Position numbers and translations under genes: made by a program. From the NCBI GenBank assembly GCA_947311455.1, contig CAMZKY010000130.1:1-6192 (forward strand): a stretch of 6,192 nt of DNA. Reading direction: 5' to 3'. Numbering within the stretch: the stretch's first letter is position 1; each line of letters begins with the position of its first letter. Below, piece after piece: positions 1 through 6,192 of this stretch. Below the pieces are notes generated by a model, which was not told where the DNA came from, made no database searches, and saw nothing but the letters and a program-made list of their open reading frames with translations. This DNA is from an uncultured Marinosulfonomonas sp. GTDB taxonomy: Bacteria; Pseudomonadota; Alphaproteobacteria; Rhodobacterales; Rhodobacteraceae.

Positions 1-3000
1 CCCAACGCCCCGTAAAGCGCATTACAGGTGGCTTGCGACACCTCGGTATTGCCCGCAATCACCGCAGCGGGGTATTCAGGGTTTAACATTGTGCCCTTTG
101 GGGCAATGATTTTCAAGGGTTTCAAGCAGCCCTGATTCAGCGGAATATCCGCCCCCACCAAGGTGCGGAAAACATACAAAACCACCGCACAACACACCGC
201 ATAGGGGGCGTTGTAATTGCCGCTGTGCTGGGCCGAGGTTCCAGTGAAATCAATCACCGCCGTGCGGGCTTTTTTGTCAACCTTTACAGAGACTTCAATG
301 ATTGCCCCATGATCCATAGGATAGGAAAAAGAGCTGTCTTTCAGCCGGTCGATCACGCGGCGCACGCTTTCTTCGGCGTTGTCTTGCACATGGCCCATAT
401 AGGCCTGCACAACATCCGCACCGAACTGCTCAATCACCCCCAATAATGCCTGCCGTCCGGTTTCATTCGCCGCCACTTGTGCCTTTAGGTCGGCCATGTT
501 CTGTTCGATGTTACGACACGGATAGGTGCAAGACGACAGCACCGAAACCGCGCGTTCCTCGGCCAGAATCCCGCGCTCCACCAGCCGGACGTTATCAATC
601 AAAACACCTTCTTCATCAATATGCGTGCTATCCGGCGGGGCCGATCCCGGGGTGCGCCCACCGATATCGGCATGGTGCCCACGTGACCCCAGCCAGAACA
701 GGATTTCGCCCTGCACAAATACCGGCGTCACCACCGTTACATCGGGCAAATGGGTGCCGCCATTATAGGGCGAATTCAGCATGAATGCGTCACCCTCGTG
801 GATGTCTCCGGCGTTTTCGCGCATCACGGTTTTGATACTGTCAGACATGCTGCCCAGATGCACCGGCACATGGGGCGCGTTGGCCACCAGATCGCCACGC
901 ACATCAAAGATTGCGCAGGAAAAATCCAGTCTTTCCTTGATGTTAACCGACCACGAGGTATTGGCCAGCGTCGCGCCCATCTGATCGGCGACTGACATAA
1001 ACAGGTTGTTGAACACTTCTAATAGCACAGGATCAGCATCGGTGCCCGCCGCGGTTTCACGGGCCTTTTTCACCGCGCGCTCCACAATCAGATTGCCCAA
1101 CGGATCAACCCGCGCTGACCAGCCATTTTCGATCACATTGGTGCCTGTCGGTTCGGTGATAATTGCGGGGCCAACAACCTGTGATCCCACCCCCAGATCC
1201 TGACGATCAAACAGCGGCGCACCCTGTGCCACCCCTTCGGCATAGATCGAAAGCGCGGCAATCGGGGCAGGCGATTGAACACCACCTGCTGCCGCTGTTT
1301 CCGGCACCCGCCCTGTTTCGCCAATCGCTTCGGAGCTGACCATTTCAAACAGCAGCGCCCGATCCGGCGAAATAAACCCGAACCGCTGTTTATGGGCCCT
1401 TTCAAAGGCGGCGCGCATGTCGATAATACTGCCAAACACCACCTCAAGCGATTGGTGCGATCCGTCATAGCGCAGGTAGGCATGATCGACGCAATGCACC
1501 GTTTCAACGCCCTGCAATTTCACCTCCTGCACCGCATCTTTTCGTATATTTTCAAGAGTTTGTGCGGCGATTCCAGCATCCGCCAGCGGCAAATCAACCT
1601 GCCGTTCACGCAGCGCCCTGATTTCGGCAAGGCCCATCCCGTAAGCGGATAAAACCCCCGCATATGGATGCACGATGATCCGGCTCATCCCCAAGGCATC
1701 CGCCACTAGACACGCATGTTGCCCCCCCGCGCCACCGAAACATTGTAGGGTATAGCCCGTCACGTCATGGCCCCGTTGAACCGAAATTTTCTTGATCGCG
1801 TTGGCCATATTATCCACCGCAATCCGCAGATAGCCTTCGGCCACGGCTTCCGGTGATTGTGATGGCTTTCCAGTGGCTTGGGCAATTTCATTGGCAAGCA
1901 CCATAAACTTTTCGCGCACCACATCTGCATCCAGCGGCAAGTCACCATTCGGGCCAAACACATGGGGGAAATGATCGGCGTTCAGCTTGCCTAGCATCAC
2001 GTTGCAATCGGTCACCGTCAGAGGGCCGCCGCGCCGATAACAGGCCGGGCCGGGATCGGCACCCGCACTTTCGGGGCCAACCTGAAAGCGCCCGTCAGCA
2101 AATGTAAGGATCGATCCACCGCCCGCCGCCACCGTATGAATATCCATCATCGGCGCACGCATCCGCACGCCTGCCACTTCGGTTTCAAAGCTGCGTTCGT
2201 ATTTCCCTGCATAATGGCTGACATCCGTCGAAGTGCCGCCCATATCAAAGCCGATCAGCCGATCAAAACCCGCCGCTTCACCGGTTTTCACCATCCCGAC
2301 AATACCACCAGCAGGGCCGGATAAAATGGCGTCTTTGCCCTGAAATAATTTGGCGTCGGTTAACCCGCCATTGGATTGCATGAACAACAACCGATAACAG
2401 CCCCCCTGCCCCACATCCAGTGCATCAGCCACCTGTGAAACATAGCGGCGCAGGATTGGCGATAGATAAGCATCCACAACCGTTGTATCGCCCCGACTGA
2501 CCAGCTTGGCCAATCGCGATACCTGATGGCTGACGGATACTTGCGTAAAGCCAATATCATCGGCGATTTGTGCGACCCGCGCTTCGTGATCAGGATTGAG
2601 GTAACCGTGTAGAAATGCAATCGCCACGGCCCGTAAACCATTGTCATAAGCCTGTTGTAAAGCATTGCGTGCACTGGTTTCGTTCAGAGGTGTCACAACA
2701 TCCCCGTACGCGCCCATACGTTCGTCAATTTCGGCAACGGTTTCATAGAGCAAATCAGGGCGTTTAATTTCCAGATCAAACAATTTCGGGCGCGTTTGAT
2801 AACCGATTAGCAACAGATCGCGAAAGCCTTTGGTAATGAGCAATAAAGTACGTTCGCCCTTGCGCTCCAACAACGCGTTGGTGGCCACGGTTGTGCCCAT
2901 TTTAACGGCCCCGATTACCCCCGGCGGCAGAGGTTCATCTGCGCCCAGGCCCTGCAATTCGCGAATGCCTTGAACGGCGGCGTCACGGTATCGTTCGGGA

Positions 3001-3110
3001 TTTTCCGACAGTAATTTCTGCGTCAGTATTTGACCATCGGGACGGCGCCCCACAACATCGGTAAAGGTGCCGCCACGATCAACCCAGAATTCCCATTGTG
3101 CTTTGCTCAT
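1..3110 (-). CDS. 5-oxoprolinase (ATP-hydrolysing), fused HyuA-HyuB type, 3' end beyond window
   Basis: Likely converts 5-oxo-L-proline to L-glutamate with ATP hydrolysis in the cytoplasm (gamma-glutamyl/oxoproline salvage). The frame is open from the ATG at 3110 to the left edge: 1036 codons seen, against roughly 1200-1290 residues for fused family members, so about 160 or more C-terminal residues lie outside. The HyuA half (about 1-680) shows the actin-like ATPase motif DRGGTFTDVV (11-20), a second phosphate motif DMGGTSTDV (289-297) and FGGAGGQHAC (458-467). The HyuB half begins near DPVLLEVFNNL (693 on) and shows NSPYNGGTHLPD (779-790) and SRGHHADIGG (809-818). The start is supported by GAGG at 3117-3120, six bases upstream. 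Fusion of both halves in one chain favours 5-oxoprolinase over the usually two-subunit N-methylhydantoinases, but substrate cannot be read from sequence. It lies 103 bases downstream of pth on the same strand with no obvious terminator between; I found no convincing promoter of its own. Confidence 0.9.
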   Translation of the reverse strand, partial: MSKAQWEFWVDRGGTFTDVVGRRPDGQILTQKLLSENPERYRDAAVQGIRELQGLGADEPLPPGVIGAVKMGTTVATNALLERKGERTLLLITKGFRDLLLIGYQTRPKLFDLEIKRPDLLYETVAEIDERMGAYGDVVTPLNETSARNALQQAYDNGLRAVAIAFLHGYLNPDHEARVAQIADDIGFTQVSVSHQVSRLAKLVSRGDTTVVDAYLSPILRRYVSQVADALDVGQGGCYRLLFMQSNGGLTDAKLFQGKDAILSGPAGGIVGMVKTGEAAGFDRLIGFDMGGTSTDVSHYAGKYERSFETEVAGVRMRAPMMDIHTVAAGGGSILTFADGRFQVGPESAGADPGPACYRRGGPLTVTDCNVMLGKLNADHFPHVFGPNGDLPLDADVVREKFMVLANEIAQATGKPSQSPEAVAEGYLRIAVDNMANAIKKISVQRGHDVTGYTLQCFGGAGGQHACLVADALGMSRIIVHPYAGVLSAYGMGLAEIRALRERQVDLPLADAGIAAQTLENIRKDAVQEVKLQGVETVHCVDHAYLRYDGSHQSLEVVFGSIIDMRAAFERAHKQRFGFISPDRALLFEMVSSEAIGETGRVPETAAAGGVQSPAPIAALSIYAEGVAQGAPLFDRQDLGVGSQVVGPAIITEPTGTNVIENGWSARVDPLGNLIVERAVKKARETAAGTDADPVLLEVFNNLFMSVADQMGATLANTSWSVNIKERLDFSCAIFDVRGDLVANAPHVPVHLGSMSDSIKTVMRENAGDIHEGDAFMLNSPYNGGTHLPDVTVVTPVFVQGEILFWLGSRGHHADIGGRTPGSAPPDSTHIDEEGVLIDNVRLVERGILAEERAVSVLSSCTYPCRNIEQNMADLKAQVAANETGRQALLGVIEQFGADVVQAYMGHVQDNAEESVRRVIDRLKDSSFSYPMDHGAIIEVSVKVDKKARTAVIDFTGTSAQHSGNYNAPYAVCCAVVLYVFRTLVGADIPLNQGCLKPLKIIAPKGTMLNPEYPAAVIAGNTEVSQATCNALYGAL

Positions 3111-3213
3111 TTGTTGCCTCATTGGACGCGTCATCGCAAACCATAACATGATCGGTTAAACGCGTGTAATTGTTTCAGTTCGGCGAAAACATCCCCGCGC
3201 TTCAACGCACAAA

Positions 3214-3894
3214 CTAATCCTTGAATCTGTCCATAAGTTTTTGCATCGGACTGCGATCATCTACTTTCTCAGGCCTTGCCGGTTTCAAATTTTTAGATGC
3301 AGCTTTAACACCTGTTGACGGACGCGACGGATTTACCCGCAACGCGACGGCATTCAAAAACCGCCCGTTGTCATCATCGGCCAAATACCCCACGCCATCA
3401 CCGATACCACGCAATAAATCATCCAGCCACTCTTCATCGGCGCGGGCAAAATCATGCAAAACATATCCCGCAACGCGGTCTTTATGGCCCGGGTGCCCGA
3501 TCCCCATGCGCACGCGCCCGTAAGCTTCGCCAATATGCTGATGGATCGAACGCAGGCCGTTGTGACCTGCATGACCGCCACCATGTTTCACCTTGATCTT
3601 GCGTGGTGCCAGATCCAATTCATCATGAAACACAACCACATCATCCGGCGTTAGTTTGTAAAATCGCATGGCCTCGCCCACGGATTGTCCCGACAGGTTC
3701 ATAAAGGTTTCTGGCTTTAGCAAAACCACCTTTTCGCGGCCTAAACGGCCCTCGCAAACCGAACCCTGAAACTTACCGCGCCACGGGCCAAATCCATGAT
3801 CAGAAGCAATCTGCTCCAGCGCCATAAAACCGATGTTATGACGGTTCTGCGCATATTTCGCGCCGGGGTTTCCAAGGCCTACAAATAGATGCAC
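3214..3894 (-). CDS. pth: peptidyl-tRNA hydrolase (Pth)
   Basis: Cytoplasmic esterase that releases tRNA from peptidyl-tRNA dropped by stalled or aborted ribosomes; normally essential. The 226-residue product begins with the family N-terminus LFVGLGNPG and carries the expected active-site residues: Asn9, catalytic His19 (NRHNIGF), Asn66 (FMNLSG), Asp91 (HDELDL) and Asn112 (GGHAGHNGLRS), matching E. coli Asn10/His20/Asn68/Asp93/Asn114. The catalytic domain ends near residue 187. A basic tail of about 40 residues follows, ending in SPMQKLMDRFKD, as seen in Roseobacter-type alphaproteobacterial Pth and longer than the roughly 195 residues of the E. coli enzyme. The start codon is GTG, chosen because MHLFVGLGNPG fits the family and GGAG sits seven bases upstream. 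It ends with TAG. It is co-directional with rplY, its common neighbour, but separated from it by an opposite-strand methyltransferase gene. Confidence 0.97.
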   Translation of the reverse strand: MHLFVGLGNPGAKYAQNRHNIGFMALEQIASDHGFGPWRGKFQGSVCEGRLGREKVVLLKPETFMNLSGQSVGEAMRFYKLTPDDVVVFHDELDLAPRKIKVKHGGGHAGHNGLRSIHQHIGEAYGRVRMGIGHPGHKDRVAGYVLHDFARADEEWLDDLLRGIGDGVGYLADDDNGRFLNAVALRVNPSRPSTGVKAASKNLKPARPEKVDDRSPMQKLMDRFKD

Positions 3895-3901
3895 AGAATT
3901 T

Positions 3902-3905
3902 CTCC
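3902..3905 (-). promoter_or_regulatory. ribosome binding site of pth
   Basis: The minus strand reads GGAG, seven bases before the GTG at 3894. This decides the non-ATG start of pth, since there is no ATG at or near the conserved N-terminus. Confidence 0.75.
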
Positions 3906-3923
3906 GATTAATTATTTTGTTGT

Positions 3924-3953
3924 ATTATTAGGAAACTGTTAAGAAGGTTGCAA
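3924..3953 (-). promoter_or_regulatory. candidate sigma70-type promoter for pth
   Basis: On the minus strand TTGCAA (3948-3953) is followed after 18 bases by AATAAT (3924-3929), matching the -35 and -10 consensus at 4/6 and 5/6. The predicted transcript would start near 3917 and give a leader of about 22 bases containing the Shine-Dalgarno sequence. An own promoter is expected because the gene upstream of pth faces the other way. The stretch is AT-rich, so chance matches are possible; TTAACA further downstream is a rival -35. Confidence 0.4.
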
Positions 3954-3982
3954 CTAAGCGCAAGTATAAGAAAGAGCAAAAT

Positions 3983-4672
3983 TTGGCACGATTTATATTA
4001 CGAAAGCTAAAAATCCAAGTTCCCGATCACCTAATGAACGATGCTATGGTTAAGGCCCTTGAAACCGGGCGCTATGAATCTTCGGAATCTATAGCGCTGG
4101 AAAAACACCTGCGCATGGATGACAGGGTGCTAGAATTAGGCGCAGGAGCTGGATATCTTACCATGCAGATTGCACAGCGTATTGGTTCTGAAAGCCTGTT
4201 AACGGTTGAAGCAAATCCAAAAATGTTGTCGGTCATCGAAAATAATCTGGTCGAAAACGATATTACAGGCGTAACCGTAGTTAATGCGGCGGTAGTATCA
4301 GATAGCACAAATTCTGAATACATCACCTTTCATATAACTGCAGCGTTCTGGGCATCTTCACTGGATACAGCGCTGACCAAAAAATGGAAATCCACCAAAT
4401 CTGTTGATGTGCCCGCTGTGAAATTCAGTGAATTGCTGCAAGAGCATCAACCAACAGTGATAATGATGGATATCGAAGGCGGCGAGGCCGACCTGTTTGA
4501 TGCAATCTGGCCCGATCACATACGCCTGCTCATTATCGAATTACACCCACGAGTTTATGACGATACCATAATCAAAAAAATATTTGATCAGATGTCAAAT
4601 TCTGGTCTTACGTATTGTCCAAACGGATCGCGCGGGGATGTTGTGGTGTTTAAAAGAGTGACGAATGATTGA
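3983..4672 (+). CDS. FkbM-family SAM-dependent methyltransferase
   Basis: Predicted class I S-adenosylmethionine-dependent methyltransferase of the FkbM family, whose members often O-methylate sugars or secondary metabolites; the substrate here is unknown. The 229-residue protein has SAM motif I ELGAGAGYLT (51-60), an acidic ribose-binding strand VEANP (75-79) and the family hallmark MMDIEGGEADLF (161-172) followed by IIELHP (184-189). No signal peptide or membrane segment is visible. TTG at 3983 is the only possible start between the upstream stop at 3929 and ATG 4034 (Met18). A weak purine-rich AAAGAG lies just before it; starting at Met18 would still leave the catalytic domain whole. Base composition is visibly more AT-rich than that of the flanking genes. 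It sits alone on the plus strand, divergent from pth and convergent with rplY, with no partner gene that would reveal its substrate. I found no convincing promoter. Confidence 0.88.
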   Translation: MARFILRKLKIQVPDHLMNDAMVKALETGRYESSESIALEKHLRMDDRVLELGAGAGYLTMQIAQRIGSESLLTVEANPKMLSVIENNLVENDITGVTVVNAAVVSDSTNSEYITFHITAAFWASSLDTALTKKWKSTKSVDVPAVKFSELLQEHQPTVIMMDIEGGEADLFDAIWPDHIRLLIIELHPRVYDDTIIKKIFDQMSNSGLTYCPNGSRGDVVVFKRVTND

Positions 4673-4680
4673 TTGTGCAA

Positions 4681-4709
4681 AATATAACACGGGGCCAACT
4701 GGCCCCGTG
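4681..4709 (-). terminator. intrinsic terminator of rplY
   Basis: CACGGGGCC (4688-4696) and GGCCCCGTG (4701-4709) form a perfect nine-base-pair GC-rich stem with loop AACT. On the minus strand it is followed by a T-rich tract (TTATATTTTG), as expected for a factor-independent terminator 28 bases after the rplY stop. On the plus strand no T-run follows, though the hairpin begins only 15 bases after the methyltransferase stop and may also slow transcription from that side. Confidence 0.85.
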
Positions 4710-4736
4710 CGAAATTCACTCCAAAGATAGCAAAGT

Positions 4737-5396
4737 TTACTCTTCGCTGCCCTCTGCTGCGGCGGCTTCTTCGCCTTCAGGTGCCTCAGCGGCATCATCT
4801 TCATCTTCGCCTTCAGAACGCAAGCTGCTTGGCGCTTGAATGTTGGCAACCACAAAATCACGATCGGTGATTGTCGGGGTTACACCTTCGGGCATAGTGA
4901 TGCTTGAAATGGTGATTGTATCACCCACTTCCAAACCGGCCAGATCAACAGTGATGTGATCCGGAATATCACCCGCCAGAACGCTAAGCTCAACTTCGGG
5001 GCGCACAACGGTCAGGGTGCCGCCTTTTGCCAGTCCTTCACATTTGTCTTCGTTGATAAACGCAACGTGAATGGCCATATCCAGACGTGTGTCGCGCTTC
5101 AGACGCAAAAAATCAACGTGGATCGGCAGATCGTTCACCACATTCCGCTGAACGTCGCGGCAAACAACGCGCACGTCGTCATGGCCTTCGATTTTCATGT
5201 TGAACAAGGTCGACATAAAGCCGCCTGCGCGCAATGATTTGATCAAGTGGTTGAACGGCATGTTAATCGGGGTCGGGTCAACGCCGCCGCCATAAACAAC
5301 ACCGGGCACAAGGCCTTCACGACGTGCTTGACGGGCGGCCCCCTTGCCTGTCCCCTTGCGCTCTGTCGCGATAAAGTCTGGAATCTTGCCAGCCAT
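4737..5396 (-). CDS. rplY: 50S ribosomal protein L25 (general stress protein Ctc type)
   Basis: L25 binds 5S rRNA in the central protuberance of the large ribosomal subunit. The 219-residue product is the long, two-domain (TL5/Ctc) form. The N-terminal RNA-binding domain (about 5-95) carries the signature RQARREGLVPGVVYGG (22-37) and HVDFLRL (93-99). The C-terminal beta domain (about 100-188) includes GDIPDHITVDLAGLEVGD (142-159). A highly acidic Glu/Ala/Asp tail (about 194-219) ends the protein. The ATG at 5396 is preceded by AGGAG (5404-5408) at seven bases, leaving little doubt about the start. It ends with TAA and runs into the hairpin terminator at 4681-4709. The usual downstream partner pth lies beyond the opposite-strand methyltransferase gene, so the two are no longer cotranscribed. 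Confidence 0.97.
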   Translation of the reverse strand: MAGKIPDFIATERKGTGKGAARQARREGLVPGVVYGGGVDPTPINMPFNHLIKSLRAGGFMSTLFNMKIEGHDDVRVVCRDVQRNVVNDLPIHVDFLRLKRDTRLDMAIHVAFINEDKCEGLAKGGTLTVVRPEVELSVLAGDIPDHITVDLAGLEVGDTITISSITMPEGVTPTITDRDFVVANIQAPSSLRSEGEDEDDAAEAPEGEEAAAAEGSEE

Positions 5397-5432
5397 AATT
5401 CTTCTCCTAGGTTAGTGCGGGATCCTCCAAGG

Positions 5433-5454
5433 GTGTAAACCCGCGTGAAACCGC
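5433..5454. repeat. short imperfect tandem repeat at the rplY transcript start
   Basis: GTGTAAACCCGC (5433-5444) is followed directly by GTGAAACCGC (5445-5454), differing by two single-base indels. It overlaps the predicted transcription start and early leader of rplY. It may be an operator or a chance duplication; nothing in the sequence names a regulator. Confidence 0.3.
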
Positions 5455-5455
5455 G

Positions 5456-5484
5456 CGTATAGACGGAGTCGGGGGGAATGTGAA
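5456..5484 (-). promoter_or_regulatory. sigma70-type promoter of rplY
   Basis: On the minus strand TTCACA (5479-5484) and TATACG (5456-5461) are separated by exactly 17 bases. The predicted start near 5449 leaves a leader of about 50 bases before the rplY ATG. The -35 element lies only 15 bases beyond the stop of the upstream gene remnant, so that remnant ends almost at the promoter. Confidence 0.6.
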
Positions 5485-5500
5485 GGGGGTTATTATTCTT

Positions 5501-5944
5501 CTATTTTAATTTCTGAAGCCCAAAAGACTTAATTAAATCGGTTGCTTTATTTTTACCCCCTCGCATACCATCACTGGGTGTTTTCGGCACCATTTCAACG
5601 TTAAGCCCAAACATTTCGTCAGATGGGGTATATTTGGTGTGTTTACCATCTGTAGTTTTTGCATAACCTAAACTAGACAAGATAGCACCTATCTGTGCTG
5701 GCATTTGGTTGCCGTCACGGCCTGCGCTTTTAATTTGGTGAATAAGGGCGACAGCTCGGCCAGAAAATTCTGATCGCGCAAGTATCTTTTCCATCATTAT
5801 CTTTGTTCTCCGATCAAAAGTTATAGCTGTATCCGACAAGCTTTCTTTTAAGAACAACCGCAATCTGTCTGAGAATTCGCCAGGGTACAATTCCGAACCA
5901 ATGTTTTGAACCAAACCATCAGGTAGAAGCCCATCTGAATACAC
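5501..5944 (-). CDS. uncharacterised protein, C-terminal part of a broken gene, possible HicA-like domain
   Basis: I do not recognise this gene. From a GTG at 5944 it encodes 147 residues, but the frame is open further upstream to a stop at 6017-6019, and the reading continues sensibly into another frame (see 5945-6042), so this is probably the C-terminal part of a longer protein. Residues 10-60 look helical and contain ELYPGEFSDRL and a DRRTK segment. Residues 82-143 have the order helix (QIGAILSSLGY), Gly-Lys-His (100-102), then VPKTPSDGMRGGKNK (119-133) and a final helix ending SFGL. This resembles the layout of HicA-like double-stranded-RNA-binding folds (helix, G-S/K-H, VP strand, helix, GL); that is my reading, not a proven match. 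No signal or membrane segment is seen. It is AT-rich compared with rplY, suggesting acquisition. No Shine-Dalgarno sequence clearly supports GTG 5944. It ends 17 bases before the rplY -35 element without a terminator. Confidence 0.5.
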   Translation of the reverse strand: MYSDGLLPDGLVQNIGSELYPGEFSDRLRLFLKESLSDTAITFDRRTKIMMEKILARSEFSGRAVALIHQIKSAGRDGNQMPAQIGAILSSLGYAKTTDGKHTKYTPSDEMFGLNVEMVPKTPSDGMRGGKNKATDLIKSFGLQKLK

Positions 5945-6042
5945 ATCACTAGAATGGCGATTAGCTTCACTCAGAGCTAGTAATTCTTCAAGATTTGAGT
6001 TTTTTCTTTTAAGGCGTCAATTTCAGAATCAAATTGTTCCAT
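5945..6042 (-). pseudogene. frameshifted N-terminal segment of the 5501-5944 gene
   Basis: From ATG 6042 one frame reads MEQFDSEIDALKEK and then leaves sense, stopping with TAG at 5977-5979. The -1 frame, joined at the run of six A's (minus strand; 6000-6005), continues NSNLEELLALSEANRHSSDV straight into the 147-residue frame. The combined stretch has a charged, heptad-like helical character on both sides of the join, which argues that one A has been lost, or that the ribosome slips. No Shine-Dalgarno sequence precedes ATG 6042, and this frame is also open upstream into the IS end, so the true N-terminus may have lain beyond the insertion sequence. Confidence 0.5.
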
Positions 6043-6044
6043 GT

Positions 6045-6192
6045 ATTGGGTCGCGGATTCAACTTGCCAGTGCAACATCTGACATTGCCTCATTGAATAC
6101 CTGATTGGGAGTTCTGAAGCCAAGACATTTTCTGGGTCGATCGTTTAGCTTGTCCATAATGGCTTTTACCCCTTCATCGCTCAAACGCCCGA
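6045..6192 (-). mobile_element. right end of an IS30-family insertion sequence
   Basis: The transposase stop at 6059 places the element's end close by, since IS30-type elements stop within a few tens of bases of the gene end. Base composition turns AT-rich at about 6045, giving an approximate outer edge of 6045-6058. The terminal inverted repeat probably lies in the GCAAGTTGAATCCGC region (6052-6066) or overlaps the gene end. It cannot be confirmed without the other end, and no target-site duplication can be checked. Confidence 0.55.
6059..6192 (-). CDS. IS30-family transposase, C-terminal end only, 5' part beyond window
   Basis: The last 43 residues and TGA stop (6059-6061) of a transposase. 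The segment NDRPRKCLGFRTPNQVF is the typical C-terminal signature of IS30-family DDE transposases, where it follows the catalytic core. The catalytic Asp and Glu residues and the N-terminal helix-turn-helix lie outside the window, so it cannot be judged whether the enzyme is intact. The frame is open to the right edge. It is transcribed toward the gene remnant on the same strand. Confidence 0.85.
   Translation of the reverse strand, partial: GRLSDEGVKAIMDKLNDRPRKCLGFRTPNQVFNEAMSDVALAS

Noticed and set aside
225..2324. Several plus-strand open frames of 60-125 codons across 225-2324
   Set aside because: They lie wholly antisense to the continuous 5-oxoprolinase frame, have no recognisable domains and are low-complexity shadows of its codon pattern.
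3125..3165. Two ACGCGT palindromes 34 bases apart (GACGCGTC 3125-3132 and ACGCGT 3160-3165) upstream of the 5-oxoprolinase gene
   Set aside because: Six-base palindromes of this composition arise easily by chance, and no known regulator site or extended symmetry supports an operator.
3135..3175. Possible promoter TTACAC-17-TTATGG for the 5-oxoprolinase gene on the minus strand
   Set aside because: The -35 matches the consensus in only two positions; too weak to call.
3221..3654. Plus-strand and alternate minus-strand frames inside pth
   Set aside because: Pth has all its catalytic residues in one full-length frame; these overlap it and resemble nothing.
3965..3970. TATAAG as a -10 element for the methyltransferase
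   Set aside because: There is no acceptable -35 at 16-19 bases, and the leader would be only about six bases long.
4072..4326. Minus-strand 84-codon frame inside the methyltransferase gene
   Set aside because: Antisense to a clear FkbM domain; no ribosome binding site or motif.
4956..5438. Plus-strand frames opposite rplY
   Set aside because: Antisense shadows of a well-supported ribosomal protein gene.

Overview
The window reads as a chromosomal segment of an alphaproteobacterium, most likely of the Rhodobacteraceae/Roseobacter group. The pointers are an L25/Ctc protein with a long acidic tail, a Pth with a C-terminal extension ending in a SPMQKLMDRF-type motif, and a single-chain HyuA-HyuB 5-oxoprolinase. 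This placement is inferred from protein style alone; no rRNA or other marker is present. The housekeeping part has moderate GC, while three stretches (3895-4690, 5485-6045 and their edges) are clearly more AT-rich and look acquired.

Layout, left to right. 1-3110 (minus) is a 5-oxoprolinase/hydantoinase gene cut off by the left window edge. 3214-3894 (minus) is pth, peptidyl-tRNA hydrolase, with a GTG start. 3983-4672 (plus) is an FkbM-family SAM-dependent methyltransferase with a TTG start. 4688-4709 is a strong hairpin terminator in the convergent gap. 4737-5396 (minus) is rplY, ribosomal protein L25, with a good sigma70-type promoter just upstream. 5501-6042 (minus) is an unrecognised AT-rich gene remnant, apparently broken by a one-base frameshift in an A-run. 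6059-6192 (minus) is the C-terminal end of an IS30-family transposase, running off the right edge.

rplY and pth are commonly neighbours on one strand and both serve translation. Here a lower-GC methyltransferase gene lies between them in the opposite direction, with its own boundary signals, so pth must use its own promoter (a candidate lies at 3924-3953). The pth and 5-oxoprolinase genes are co-directional, 103 bases apart, with no clear terminator between them, so cotranscription is possible.

The right end is the accessory part: an IS30-type element abuts a gene fragment whose C-terminal domain has a HicA-like pattern (helix, GKH, then VPKTPSD...GGKN and a final helix). That remnant is the most unusual item here. 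I see no intact new system, CRISPR array, tRNA or rRNA. No stretch over 300 bases lacks a gene.
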